A stretch of 64,000 nucleotides of DNA from IMG/VR virus record IMGVR_UViG_3300032053_000045, positions 1 through 64,000 of that record. One strand, 5' to 3'. Below are positions 32,616 through 41,300 of the stretch, in pieces. The notes below the pieces were generated by a model. That model saw only the letters and a program-made list of their open reading frames with translations, did no database searches and was not told the DNA's origin. Position numbers and translations under genes: made by a program. The stretch's first letter is position 1, and every line of letters begins with the position of its first letter. This DNA is from a virus.

Positions 32616-33125
32616 ATGGGAAGATATCAATGCTTCATGTGCGGGACGATAGAGGAGAGGAATGATGATGAAACAGAAAAGATTGACGATAGACCAAATG
32701 ATGTATCTGGTGAAGTGGATGATGGACAAACAGAAGAAGTTAGAGAAATTAAATGTAAGCAGTGTGGAGAATCAAAGTGGATTAGACTCGGAGAAGAGAA
32801 AAAACCAATAGAAGTAGATGACAATATTCTGACTAAAATATCCTTTTTTCTGTCTGATATTTTTAGTCATGTAAATAATTTTCTTGAAGTAATATGGAAT
32901 AAAATAACTGATATTGTTAGTCTTATAGTTATTTATTTTATTGTTTTATGGCGGTCGACAACATCTCAAAGACAGAAAATCATCAACAAGATAACCGCTT
33001 TCACAGGTTGTGTTTTAGGGGTATATTTGATTGATTATTTTTTTAAATGTGGTTTTGACAAAGCGGCCATTTTAATCGTTCTGTTATACATTATTTTCAA
33101 AATTAATAAATTCGGGGAGCAATAA
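32616..33125 (+). CDS. Zinc-ribbon membrane protein, 169 aa
   Basis: Two cysteine knuckles (CFMCGT, residues 6-11, and CKQCGESKW, about 48-56), separated by an acidic stretch, can form one zinc ribbon. Three hydrophobic helices follow (VSLIVIYFIVLW; FTGCVLGVYLIDYFF; AAILIVLLYIIF). This looks like a small inner-membrane protein of phage origin with a cytoplasmic zinc domain. The gene stops 3 bases before the portal gene. Function unknown. Confidence 0.65.
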   Translation: MGRYQCFMCGTIEERNDDETEKIDDRPNDVSGEVDDGQTEEVREIKCKQCGESKWIRLGEEKKPIEVDDNILTKISFFLSDIFSHVNNFLEVIWNKITDIVSLIVIYFIVLWRSTTSQRQKIINKITAFTGCVLGVYLIDYFFKCGFDKAAILIVLLYIIFKINKFGEQ

Positions 33126-33128
33126 AAC

Positions 33129-34646
33129 ATGGTTCTTAATTCTTTTACTAGCAAGGTGTCACAAGGGCTTGAAAAGGCATTTAAAAATCAATATGGCATG
33201 AGAGACGTTTCTGACGGCAATGGAATGATTTTAGAAAAATCAATGAAAGCCTGGGTGCCTGGTTATCGATCTTATGATAAATACGGTCAAGAGAAAACTG
33301 GTACTGATTTTCATCTTACTCCAGAGACATTGCGAAGAATGTATCAATATAATTGTGTTGTTAGAATGGCGGTTGACGCAATTATTAACGAGGTCACATC
33401 AGCAAAATGGGATATCATGCCTAAAGAGAAAGATGACAATATTGAAAAGGATAAGGTTAAGCAAGAAGATCAGAAAAAAAGGATCAAAGAAGTAAAAGGT
33501 TTCTTTGAGAAGCCTAATAAAAATAAAGAAAATTTCAGAACAATTTTAGAAAAAATGATGAGGGATTTATTATTATTGGATGCTGGAGTAATAGTTAAAT
33601 CTCATACTCCACAAGGAAGAATAGCAGAAATATATGCAGCAGATGGTGGGACTATAAAAATAGATGCTGACAGACATGGAATGATAAATTGCTTTTGGCA
33701 GGTTATTCAACAAGAAGGACTGAAACCATTAAAATTAGAGTCTAATGAAGTAATTTATCTGATGATGAATCCAAGCACAAATAGTTTATATGGATTATCT
33801 CCATTGGAAACTCTACATAACATTGTTACAGCTTTTCTTTACGGGGAAACATATAACCTGAAGTATTTCGAGAATAGTTCTACTCCAAGAGGAATTCTTG
33901 ATCTCGGTCCTGCAATTACTGAGGATCAGTTAGACAGATTTAGAACTTACTGGCAGTCGGAAACTATTCAACAACCTCATCGAACATTTGTTGTAGGTGG
34001 AGCGTCTGCAGGCTCAAAGTGGACCGCAATTGCAATGACCCCCAAAGATATGGAGTTTAACAACTATATGAATTGGTTATTGAAAGTTATTCTTGCAGTT
34101 TTTGGAGTTAGCCCTTCAGAAGCAGGATGGACAGAAGATTTGAGAGGGGCTCCCGCAACAGGACAATTACTTCAATCTCAGGCTTTTAAGAATAAATCTA
34201 TTTATCCTATGATGGACAAAATTTCATATTATTTAACAAGAGATATTATTTGGGATGAATTTGGTTATGACGATTTAAAATTCGAATTCATCGAGGAAAT
34301 CAGTCTCCAAGAAAAAATGTTAAAAGGACAATACGACAACATGAGAGTAATGTCAGGGATTATGTCAGTTGACGAAATTAGAAAGGAATCAGGTCTTAGT
34401 CCAAAGCCAAAGGAAGAAGAAGGAATGGGAGGTATGTTTGGTGGAGGAGAAGAAGAGGAAGAGGACTTTGAAGCTTCACCAGAGAAACCAAATGATCCAA
34501 ATCAAACACTTGATTTAGTTAAAAAAGAATTAAATAAAAATTCAACAAACACTCAAAAAATGATTGCGAAAGCTTTTAATAAACTTCGTTTTGAGGTACT
34601 ACGAGGTCTGGTGCATAGCCAGTTTTTGAATGAGAACAAACAGTAG
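33129..34646 (+). CDS. Portal protein
   Basis: A 505-residue protein with the phage portal pattern. TPETLRRMYQYNCVVRMAVD is the start of the conserved wing/stem region. LLLDAGVIVKSHTPQGRIAE follows, then EVIYLMMNPSTNSLYGLSPL and PSEAGWTEDLRGAPATGQLL. The C-terminus is acidic and Met/Gly-rich (EEEGMGGMFGGGEEEEEDFE) before a helical end. It forms the 12-subunit DNA gate at one vertex. The N-terminus holds QGLEKAFKN and MILEKSMKAW, both of the EK[SA] type. The GTG-free ATG follows GGGGAGCAATAAAAC. Length is normal. Confidence 0.9.
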   Translation: MVLNSFTSKVSQGLEKAFKNQYGMRDVSDGNGMILEKSMKAWVPGYRSYDKYGQEKTGTDFHLTPETLRRMYQYNCVVRMAVDAIINEVTSAKWDIMPKEKDDNIEKDKVKQEDQKKRIKEVKGFFEKPNKNKENFRTILEKMMRDLLLLDAGVIVKSHTPQGRIAEIYAADGGTIKIDADRHGMINCFWQVIQQEGLKPLKLESNEVIYLMMNPSTNSLYGLSPLETLHNIVTAFLYGETYNLKYFENSSTPRGILDLGPAITEDQLDRFRTYWQSETIQQPHRTFVVGGASAGSKWTAIAMTPKDMEFNNYMNWLLKVILAVFGVSPSEAGWTEDLRGAPATGQLLQSQAFKNKSIYPMMDKISYYLTRDIIWDEFGYDDLKFEFIEEISLQEKMLKGQYDNMRVMSGIMSVDEIRKESGLSPKPKEEEGMGGMFGGGEEEEEDFEASPEKPNDPNQTLDLVKKELNKNSTNTQKMIAKAFNKLRFEVLRGLVHSQFLNENKQ

Positions 34647-34989
34647 ATACCTGAAACCCGATTTCGGATATGGTGATAGTGTTTTCTTTAAAACATCAGA
34701 AAATGTAGCTATTGGTCTTGGGGAATTTGAGGGAGTTGTTACAACCCCGGAAGAAATAGAGGCATGGATTTTTAATGAGTTTACCAAAGAGGCTTCACAA
34801 TTAGGAACCAAAGCTATTAATTTTAGAGTAAAATCAAGATTAAAACTTCTTAATCGGCTGAAGAGAAATGTTTCTACTCAAATTGATATTTTGGAATCAG
34901 AAAATTTTATTATCGACAAAAACTATGACAAAAAACATGACAAATTTAAAACAACAAATTATTCGCATAAAAAAAGCTCTAAACACTGA
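34630..34989 (+). CDS. Hypothetical protein, 119 aa
   Basis: Starts inside the last codons of the portal gene. N-terminus MRTNSRYLKPDFGYGDSVFF, middle VVTTPEEIEAWIFNEFTKEA, basic tail. It overlaps the next gene by 65 bases in a different frame. No recognised family. Confidence 0.5.
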   Translation: MRTNSRYLKPDFGYGDSVFFKTSENVAIGLGEFEGVVTTPEEIEAWIFNEFTKEASQLGTKAINFRVKSRLKLLNRLKRNVSTQIDILESENFIIDKNYDKKHDKFKTTNYSHKKSSKH

Positions 34990-35860
34990 CGTTATTGATA
35001 TCCGGAATGATATCAGAAATAAATACAATATTTTTATTGATATTGATAACGCCGAGTGGTTGAAAGAAACTGCAGATATTCTTACAAATTCAGATATACC
35101 CGATAGTCATATAAAAAACAATCCATCATTAAAAGTAATTAATACGGATCCCGCAAAAGACTTTTACAGTAAGTGTAACCGAGAAACTGGTGTAATAACT
35201 TTGAGCACCCAATTGTTCGATCCAGAATTCAGAAAAAAACAACCATTCCACAGAATTAAAGGAGTCCCCACCTTAAAAGAATTACTTATCCATGAAATTG
35301 GTCATGCAGTTGGTAATGCTCATAATGAGAAACTAAATAAAGATTTTGAAAAAACATTCGGCTGGGCAGTAGCAAATGGAAATAAAAACATTATCGATGA
35401 ATGTAAAAAAAATGGTTATGTCAGTTCATTAGATTCATTTCTTAATGTTCCAATCGAACAATTAACAACTATAGACGATAAGGAAAGAAAAAGAATCGCC
35501 GATAAAATTAAATTAGACGGTATTTATCAAAAACCAGATAAGCAGATTAAGATGTCCTGGTATGGGATTACCGGACCTAAAGAAGACATGGCCGAAAGCT
35601 ACGCAAATTATATCTTGGCTTCAGATAATTTAAAAAGAGTAGAGCCAGAAAGATATCAGTATATGAAAAAAAATGTCTTTGATAATAAAGAATACAGCGC
35701 ACTACAAAAATCTATTCAGAATATGAAAAAAATATTGGCTCCATATTCTAATTTAGAAAGTCCATATGGAGATATTCCGGGATCAAAACAAGAACTGGCT
35801 ACTAAAAAAGTAATCGCTAATAAAATAAACAGAGTCAAGAAAAAACTAAGGGGGAAGTGA
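34925..35860 (+). CDS. Zincin metallopeptidase-like protein in the head cluster
   Basis: The frame is open from 34868, but the ATG at 34925 (MTKNMTNLKQQIIRIKKAL) is the likelier start because the upstream part is hydrophobic read-through of another gene. About 311 residues. LKELLIHEIGHAVGNAHNEK holds HExxH with a third histidine 6 residues on, and MAESYANYI is the usual glutamate-containing follow-up helix of this peptidase group. Phage head-cluster zincins are often packaged or attached to MuF-like proteins. Substrate unknown. Confidence 0.75.
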   Translation: MTKNMTNLKQQIIRIKKALNTDVIDIRNDIRNKYNIFIDIDNAEWLKETADILTNSDIPDSHIKNNPSLKVINTDPAKDFYSKCNRETGVITLSTQLFDPEFRKKQPFHRIKGVPTLKELLIHEIGHAVGNAHNEKLNKDFEKTFGWAVANGNKNIIDECKKNGYVSSLDSFLNVPIEQLTTIDDKERKRIADKIKLDGIYQKPDKQIKMSWYGITGPKEDMAESYANYILASDNLKRVEPERYQYMKKNVFDNKEYSALQKSIQNMKKILAPYSNLESPYGDIPGSKQELATKKVIANKINRVKKKLRGK

Positions 35861-36270
35861 TGCAAAGAACTGAAGAGTTAAATTTATTTTTAAGATCGAT
35901 TTCAAAATCAGATGTTAGGACGAGACAAAGAAGAGTTAATCGATTTGAAAAAGGGACATTAAAAATGATTGTATTAAGCATTGATGGCGGAATCTTGGCC
36001 GTGACTGGCAGACTAAGGAATGAGCCGGATAGAAAAATTCAAACATTGATATTTAATAAATCGATTAATCCTTATGGAATAAAATCTTGGTCTTTAAGAA
36101 AAGCAAAAGATTGGGTGCATTTGTACAAAAAATCCATAATAAAATCTATTAACCCAGAAAAAATTTCAAATAGAATAATTATTATGAAAGCAATTAAGGC
36201 AGCTGAACATCAAATGATAAACAAATTACCGAAAATTATAAATAAGGTATTACAAGGAGATGAGCAATGA
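35860..36270 (+). CDS. Hypothetical protein before the protease, 136 aa
   Basis: The ATG at 35860 overlaps the previous stop (GTGATG) with AGGGGGAAG upstream. Basic protein. FLRSISKSDVRTRQRRVNRF is followed by a hydrophobic strand MIVLSIDGGILAVTGRLRNE and then helices. It ends overlapping the protease ATG by 4 bases. No family recognised. Confidence 0.55.
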   Translation: MQRTEELNLFLRSISKSDVRTRQRRVNRFEKGTLKMIVLSIDGGILAVTGRLRNEPDRKIQTLIFNKSINPYGIKSWSLRKAKDWVHLYKKSIIKSINPEKISNRIIIMKAIKAAEHQMINKLPKIINKVLQGDEQ

Positions 36271-38039
36271 GTAAATTATTGGGAGGGAATTTTTCTCTTG
36301 ATATTTCCAAGGCCGTGGAAGGTAAAATCAATCCGGCAAAGAAAAAACGGATAATCGAGGGATACATGACAACTCCCGCTCTCGATCTAGAAAATGAAGT
36401 AACAGACAGCAAGGCGTATCCTGAAGCTGCCGAAGAATTGAACCAACATGTTCATGATGGATCTCCAATTCCTATTTTTATTGAGCATCGTAGGAAAGAA
36501 ATTTCTTTACCTGTTGGGAGAATTATTTCTGCTGAAGCAAAGCCTAATGGGATATGGTTTAAGGGAGAGATCGCAGAAGGTAAAATAGCAGATCCTGTTT
36601 GGGAGCTGATTGAGCAAGGGATGTTAAACGGATGCTCAATGGGTGGAGATGCCTTAGAAACAGTTCCTGATTTTGATCCTGAGAAAAACAAAGAATTCAA
36701 AAGAATAAAAAAGATGACTATTAGAGAATTATCATTGACAGGGCTACCTGTTAATCCTCAAGCAGTTTTCTCTATGGCAAAATCTTTAAATATCGAAGAA
36801 AGGAAGGTGAGATCAAAATTGGAAAAATTAGAAAAAGCAATAGAAACAGAATATGATATTAGTACTATAGAGAAAGCTGTTAATGATGGAAAAATTGATG
36901 AAGAGAGTATGAAGAGAATAAAATCAGCTCTCGATGGATTAGAACAACTTATTGGAATAAAAACTGATGAAACTCCAACGAAAGAAGAGGCTCCCAAAGA
37001 AACAGAAGTAGCAGAAAAACCCACTGAAGATAAAGGTAAGTTAGATCAAATTTTAGAGAAAATAAATATGCTTGTTGAAAATAAGGAAAAACCTGCAGAA
37101 AAACCCGAAGAAACTATAGAAGAACCAAAAACTACAGAAGCCCCCAAAGAAGAAAAAGAAGAAGGAGGTGAAATGAATATGGCAAAAATGAAAGATATTG
37201 ATGAAAAAGAAGAAGATAAAAAAGAAGCAGAAACACTGAAATGTAAATCTTGTTCGATGGTCTTCGAAAAAAGTGAAGATGAAGATTACGAGGTTAAATT
37301 CTGTCCTAAATGTGGTAAACCATTCGGCGACGAAGAAGTTGAAGGCGAAGTTGATGCTGAAGATAGTGAAGATGGAGAGGAAATCGTTGACGAGGAATCA
37401 GTTGACGAAGAGCCGATGGATGAAGAGGAAGACATTGACGATGAAGAATTAGATCTCGATGAAGAAGGCGAAGATGACGAGGATGAATTCGAAGATGACG
37501 AGGAAGATGATGTTGAAATGGTAAAGTTTGTTGATGATGAGGATGAAGATGACGAGTTTGAGGAAGATGAGGAAGATGAGGATGATGAGTCCTTTGAAAA
37601 GAATTTAGAAATTCTTCAGTCAAAACCGTCAAAAGATTCCGGTCAGTCAATTTCAACATTCAAGGGAGATTATATCAAGCCATCAACTGGTAAACGGACT
37701 AATCCTGCTGACACCACAGAGCACGAACATCCGAAGCCATTCAAGCCGTTAGAGACTGGAGTTTCAGGTGAACAGTTTGCTAACTATGGTAAGGATCGTA
37801 CAGAGAAATCTATGAGTTCGTCCAGAATTAAGAGGATGGTTGAGAAAGCTGTTAAGGATTCCGTAGAAGAGACAATTAAATCTTCTATTGAAAAAGCAAT
37901 TGACGCTTCTAATGTTGAAAGAAAAGTTCTTGGTCCGATTGAGAAATCTCAAAATGCGACTCCTGATACTATCAGTGATGACAGAGTTTTCGCTCGTGCC
38001 CTTTCCCAAGGTCTGTCTGATCCGATCCCGATGGAGTAG
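36267..38039 (+). CDS. Prohead protease fused to an acidic scaffold-like domain
   Basis: A 590-residue protein. Residues 25-175 match HK97-type (S78) prohead proteases: IEHRRKEISLPVGRI with the active-site histidine (H74), GMLNGCSMGGDAL with the serine (S124), and IRELSLTGLPVNPQAVF. After residue 180 comes a coiled coil, then an extremely acidic scaffold-like region (about 350-460) and a zinc ribbon (CKSC...CPKCGKPFG, about 325-352). The C-terminus is helical (SSRIKRMVEKAVKDSVEETI). The S-D-like GGAGGTGAAATGAATATG near 37164 could allow an internal start for the scaffold alone. It lies directly upstream of the MCP leader. Confidence 0.85.
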   Translation: MSKLLGGNFSLDISKAVEGKINPAKKKRIIEGYMTTPALDLENEVTDSKAYPEAAEELNQHVHDGSPIPIFIEHRRKEISLPVGRIISAEAKPNGIWFKGEIAEGKIADPVWELIEQGMLNGCSMGGDALETVPDFDPEKNKEFKRIKKMTIRELSLTGLPVNPQAVFSMAKSLNIEERKVRSKLEKLEKAIETEYDISTIEKAVNDGKIDEESMKRIKSALDGLEQLIGIKTDETPTKEEAPKETEVAEKPTEDKGKLDQILEKINMLVENKEKPAEKPEETIEEPKTTEAPKEEKEEGGEMNMAKMKDIDEKEEDKKEAETLKCKSCSMVFEKSEDEDYEVKFCPKCGKPFGDEEVEGEVDAEDSEDGEEIVDEESVDEEPMDEEEDIDDEELDLDEEGEDDEDEFEDDEEDDVEMVKFVDDEDEDDEFEEDEEDEDDESFEKNLEILQSKPSKDSGQSISTFKGDYIKPSTGKRTNPADTTEHEHPKPFKPLETGVSGEQFANYGKDRTEKSMSSSRIKRMVEKAVKDSVEETIKSSIEKAIDASNVERKVLGPIEKSQNATPDTISDDRVFARALSQGLSDPIPME

Positions 38040-38351
38040 AGAACCTGTTAGACTAAACATAAAATGTTTGTCGTTAACGCGACGCTTTTCTTAATTTAAA
38101 TCAACGTTGATTCATTTGATTCAAAAATGCGGCTTTTGTCGCGCGGTTGAAAAAGTCCTGAATGTTTGTGATGGTGATCGAAAGAAAACTATCATAAGTG
38201 TGTTATAGACACATCAACTTCAGGCAGAAAAAAGAATTTTATTGTGGTTAAAAAACCACGGCTTGAAGGGGGTGACTTCCTGTGCTGACCCCCGAAGATG
38301 TTAACAACATCAGCGATAATATCCTCAGGAAAAAAGGAGGATAGAAATAAA
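38040..38351 (+). other. 312-base leader of the MCP gene
   Basis: No long frame and no group I core strings. It holds several hairpins: GTCG/CGAC near 38071; TCAACGTTGA near 38101; GTGGTT/AACCAC (38244-38259) with loop AAAA; and GGGGGT/ACCCCC (38268-38293). The last sits over the start of a small frame described separately. The layout suggests a structured 5' UTR that sets MCP translation. No sigma70 promoter with good boxes is clear. Confidence 0.5.
38282..38344 (+). CDS. Possible 20-aa leader peptide of the MCP gene
   Basis: GTG at 38282 has GGGGGTG 7 bases upstream and the frame runs to TAG at 38342-38344. It encodes a 20-residue peptide starting VLTPEDVNNISDNILRKK. It covers the MCP ribosome site (AAGGAGG), so its translation could couple to MCP translation. 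The start lies inside the GGGGGT/ACCCCC hairpin. It may be only a chance frame. Confidence 0.35.
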   Translation: MLTPEDVNNISDNILRKKGG

Positions 38352-41300
38352 ATGCGTACATCATTCAATTTTGGGTGATGTTAAACTCTACTATATCGGA
38401 GGAAGGTTTAAAAGAAACTAATAAATCAATTCCGAGGAAAGACTGGAATACTCCAGAATCCGTAGAGACTATACGTAGAGCTTCCTGAAAAAGGAAGAAG
38501 ATATAGTCCAAACTGAAGATATAAATAAAACTTCAGAGGAATTCAGAAATGAAATTCCCGCCTTGAAAAAAGGTTAATAAGTAATAGAATGTGAAAAAGC
38601 TTAAATCTGTGTTTTGGAGCTTTTAAAATTTGGCTATATGCTGGGACCTCCAATACTGGACAATCAGCAGGAAAGACTCTTAAAAAAGAGAATCCTCAGA
38701 GACTATACGCCAAACATCTCGTACGCATTCCAGGAAAAAGATGATGATATAGTCCGTTCTATATGGTGACATATAGAGGCAAGTAGAAATATTTGCCCGC
38801 CTTGTAAAAGGTAATAAAAGTAACACGAAGTGAATACAGTTGCCGGAACGGGTGGAGATACCTTGATCCCGCGTTTGGCGGATTTTTAATTTGGTCCGCT
38901 TTAAATTGAGCTAAATCGGTGAACATCTTTTTCTAAAGACAATACCGAGGAAAGACTGGAATACTCCAGAATCCGTAACGACTATACGCTCAACATTGGA
39001 ATAAAATCCATAAAGATATAGTCTAAACTCCAACTATAGATAAAATTGGAGAGGAATTCAGAAATGAAATTCCCGCCTAAAAAACTTTAGGTTATTAAAG
39101 TAATAGAATGCAAATCATTCCGTTTTTAAAATAAGCGGAATTCAAATTGGGCTAATTCGGTAAAAACCTGAAAGAGAAAATTTTTCAGGCAATACCGAGC
39201 TAAATTCAAGAACAATCTTGATAAAAGTGTAGAGACTATAAACCCGATGCTAATTCCTTTAATTAGTAATGATATAGTCCAAACTGCAAATATAAAAATT
39301 AAATTGCAGAGATAAGAAGAAATTCTTATCCGCCTCTTAAACAAGAGGTTATAAAAGTAATAAAATGTTATCCGGCAGAAATCGTGTTTAAATATGCGAC
39401 TTTGAGTAGAGATGCTCATCGAAAATCTCGTAAATTGCTGGAAAATCTTAACAGTCTACTAAACTACAAAGTAATTTCTTTAAAATGAAATAAACTTGAA
39501 TGTTTAAAAATTAGTAGAATTAGACAATCAGCAGGGAAGCTCGAAAGAGAACCTTCAGAGACTAGAGACGAGACATCTGAAAAGATGATGATATAGTCCG
39601 AACTTCAAAGAGATTTGAAGAGTTCTGTTTTAAAAAAACAGAGAGTAACACAATTGATATGCGCCAATTCCTCCCAACATTCGTATTAACTTGCGACTTT
39701 GAGTAGAAATACTCATTGAAAAATTCCGTAAATTGCTGGAAACCCCGAGTATATTTTGGTACAGAAAAATTAAATATTCTGTAAAAATCCAAAATTGCGG
39801 ACAATCAGCAGCCAAGCTTCCTCTAAGGAAGAAGGTTCAGAGACTAAAGACGGAACTTCTGAAAAGAAGATGATATAGTCCGATCTTTATAGCGATATAA
39901 AGAGTTGATAGAGAGAAAATATTTTTCTATCAGAATAACAGAAATGAATGCCGACCCAAGTTTATAGATTTCCTAAGTTAAGTGCTGGTTGATTTTATTG
40001 CAGCCACTTCAAGAAGAAATTCTTGTCGAATAAGCAACTATATCGGGGGAACTCTTCAAGAGAATAAATCTGAAGACAATCCCGACGGAAGAGAATACCA
40101 GAAATGGTGGAAAAAACTCCCGCTAGAGACTACACGTTGCAACCTTGAATAAAGGTTATGATATAGTCCAAACTGCATAGTGATATGCAGAGGAATTCAG
40201 AAATGAAATTCCCGCCTAAAAAACTTTAGGTTATTAAGTAATAGATTGAGCAATGTTTATTATGTTGGTGAGGCGATTGCGGCTCCAGAATCGGCAATGA
40301 GTACCGGAACCGTGGAATTGACTGCGAAGAAATTAATGGTTGATTTTAATGCAGCCACTTTTGAGAGAAATCTCAATTGAAAAATCTTACTATATCGGTG
40401 AAACTCTCGAAAACTATGATATAATATAACTATGGGGCTAAGAAGAGCTTTATAACCTCTTCGAAGGTGCCTAAATCACCAAGCCCCTTCTTTACCTATT
40501 TAGGAGGTAATAAATGAATAAATTTAGAAAATGTTTGTATTGTGATAATTTAGTTAAAGTAAATAAACCTCATATTGCCAGAATTCTTTGTCAAGAATGT
40601 AAAGATAAGAAAAACATTCCTATTTTTAAAGATATTCAGGGGATAGAAAATGTTAATTATGTGATTTGCAAAATTTGCGGATATAAAAGTACGCAATTAT
40701 TTTGGCATATTAAAAAACATCACAAATTAACAGGTAAACAATATAGATCTTTATTCCCTGGAGAAAAATTAATGATTTCTTGGAATTTAGGATTAACATC
40801 TGAAACAGACATTAGAGTTAAGAAAAATGCTGAAAATTCTGGTAAGGTTAGAAAAGGAAAGAAAAATCAAAAATCCAGTGAAACTAAGAAGAAAAAATTT
40901 AAATTGGGTTTATTAAAAATTTGGAATAAAGGCTTAACAATAGAAGATCAAAGAGTTAAAAATTATACAAAAAATCGTGAAAAGACAATAAAAGAAAAAT
41001 TTGCTTCTGGTGAATTAGTTGTTTGGAATAAAGGACAGACAAAATATTCACACCCAAGTATAGCTAAGTCAATAATAACAAGACGAGAAACGATGGCAAA
41101 AATTTAGCTTTAGATCCTCATTATTATGATCTTGACTTTGGTGAACCAAGTAATTTAGATTTAGCTCTATATGCCGAGTTAGAAAAACATAACATAAAAT
41201 ATATTCCACAATATTATTTCGTTTGTTCTGAATTAGAAACAATAATAGATGCGTTTATAGAACCAAATATTTGTGTTTATGTAGATGGTACATATTGGCA

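Noticed and set aside
35857-35859. GTG as start of the protein before the protease
   Set aside because: The ATG three bases later overlaps the stop and has better spacing to AGGGGGA.
37306-37659. Minus-strand frame rich in His, Leu and Arg
   Set aside because: It is the complement of the very acidic GAT/GAA/GAG-rich scaffold region, a typical shadow frame.
38282-38344. An extra first exon of the MCP gene
   Set aside because: No group I R or S string lies between it and 38352, the frame ends in TAG, and the ATG at 38352 has its own AGGAGG. It is kept only as a possible leader peptide.
41097-41107. Programmed -1 frameshift in the intron 8 endonuclease
   Set aside because: GCAAAAATTTAG does not give good re-pairing in both sites (ATT to AAT fails) and no stem was noticed after it. 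A lost A is simpler. Not fully excluded.
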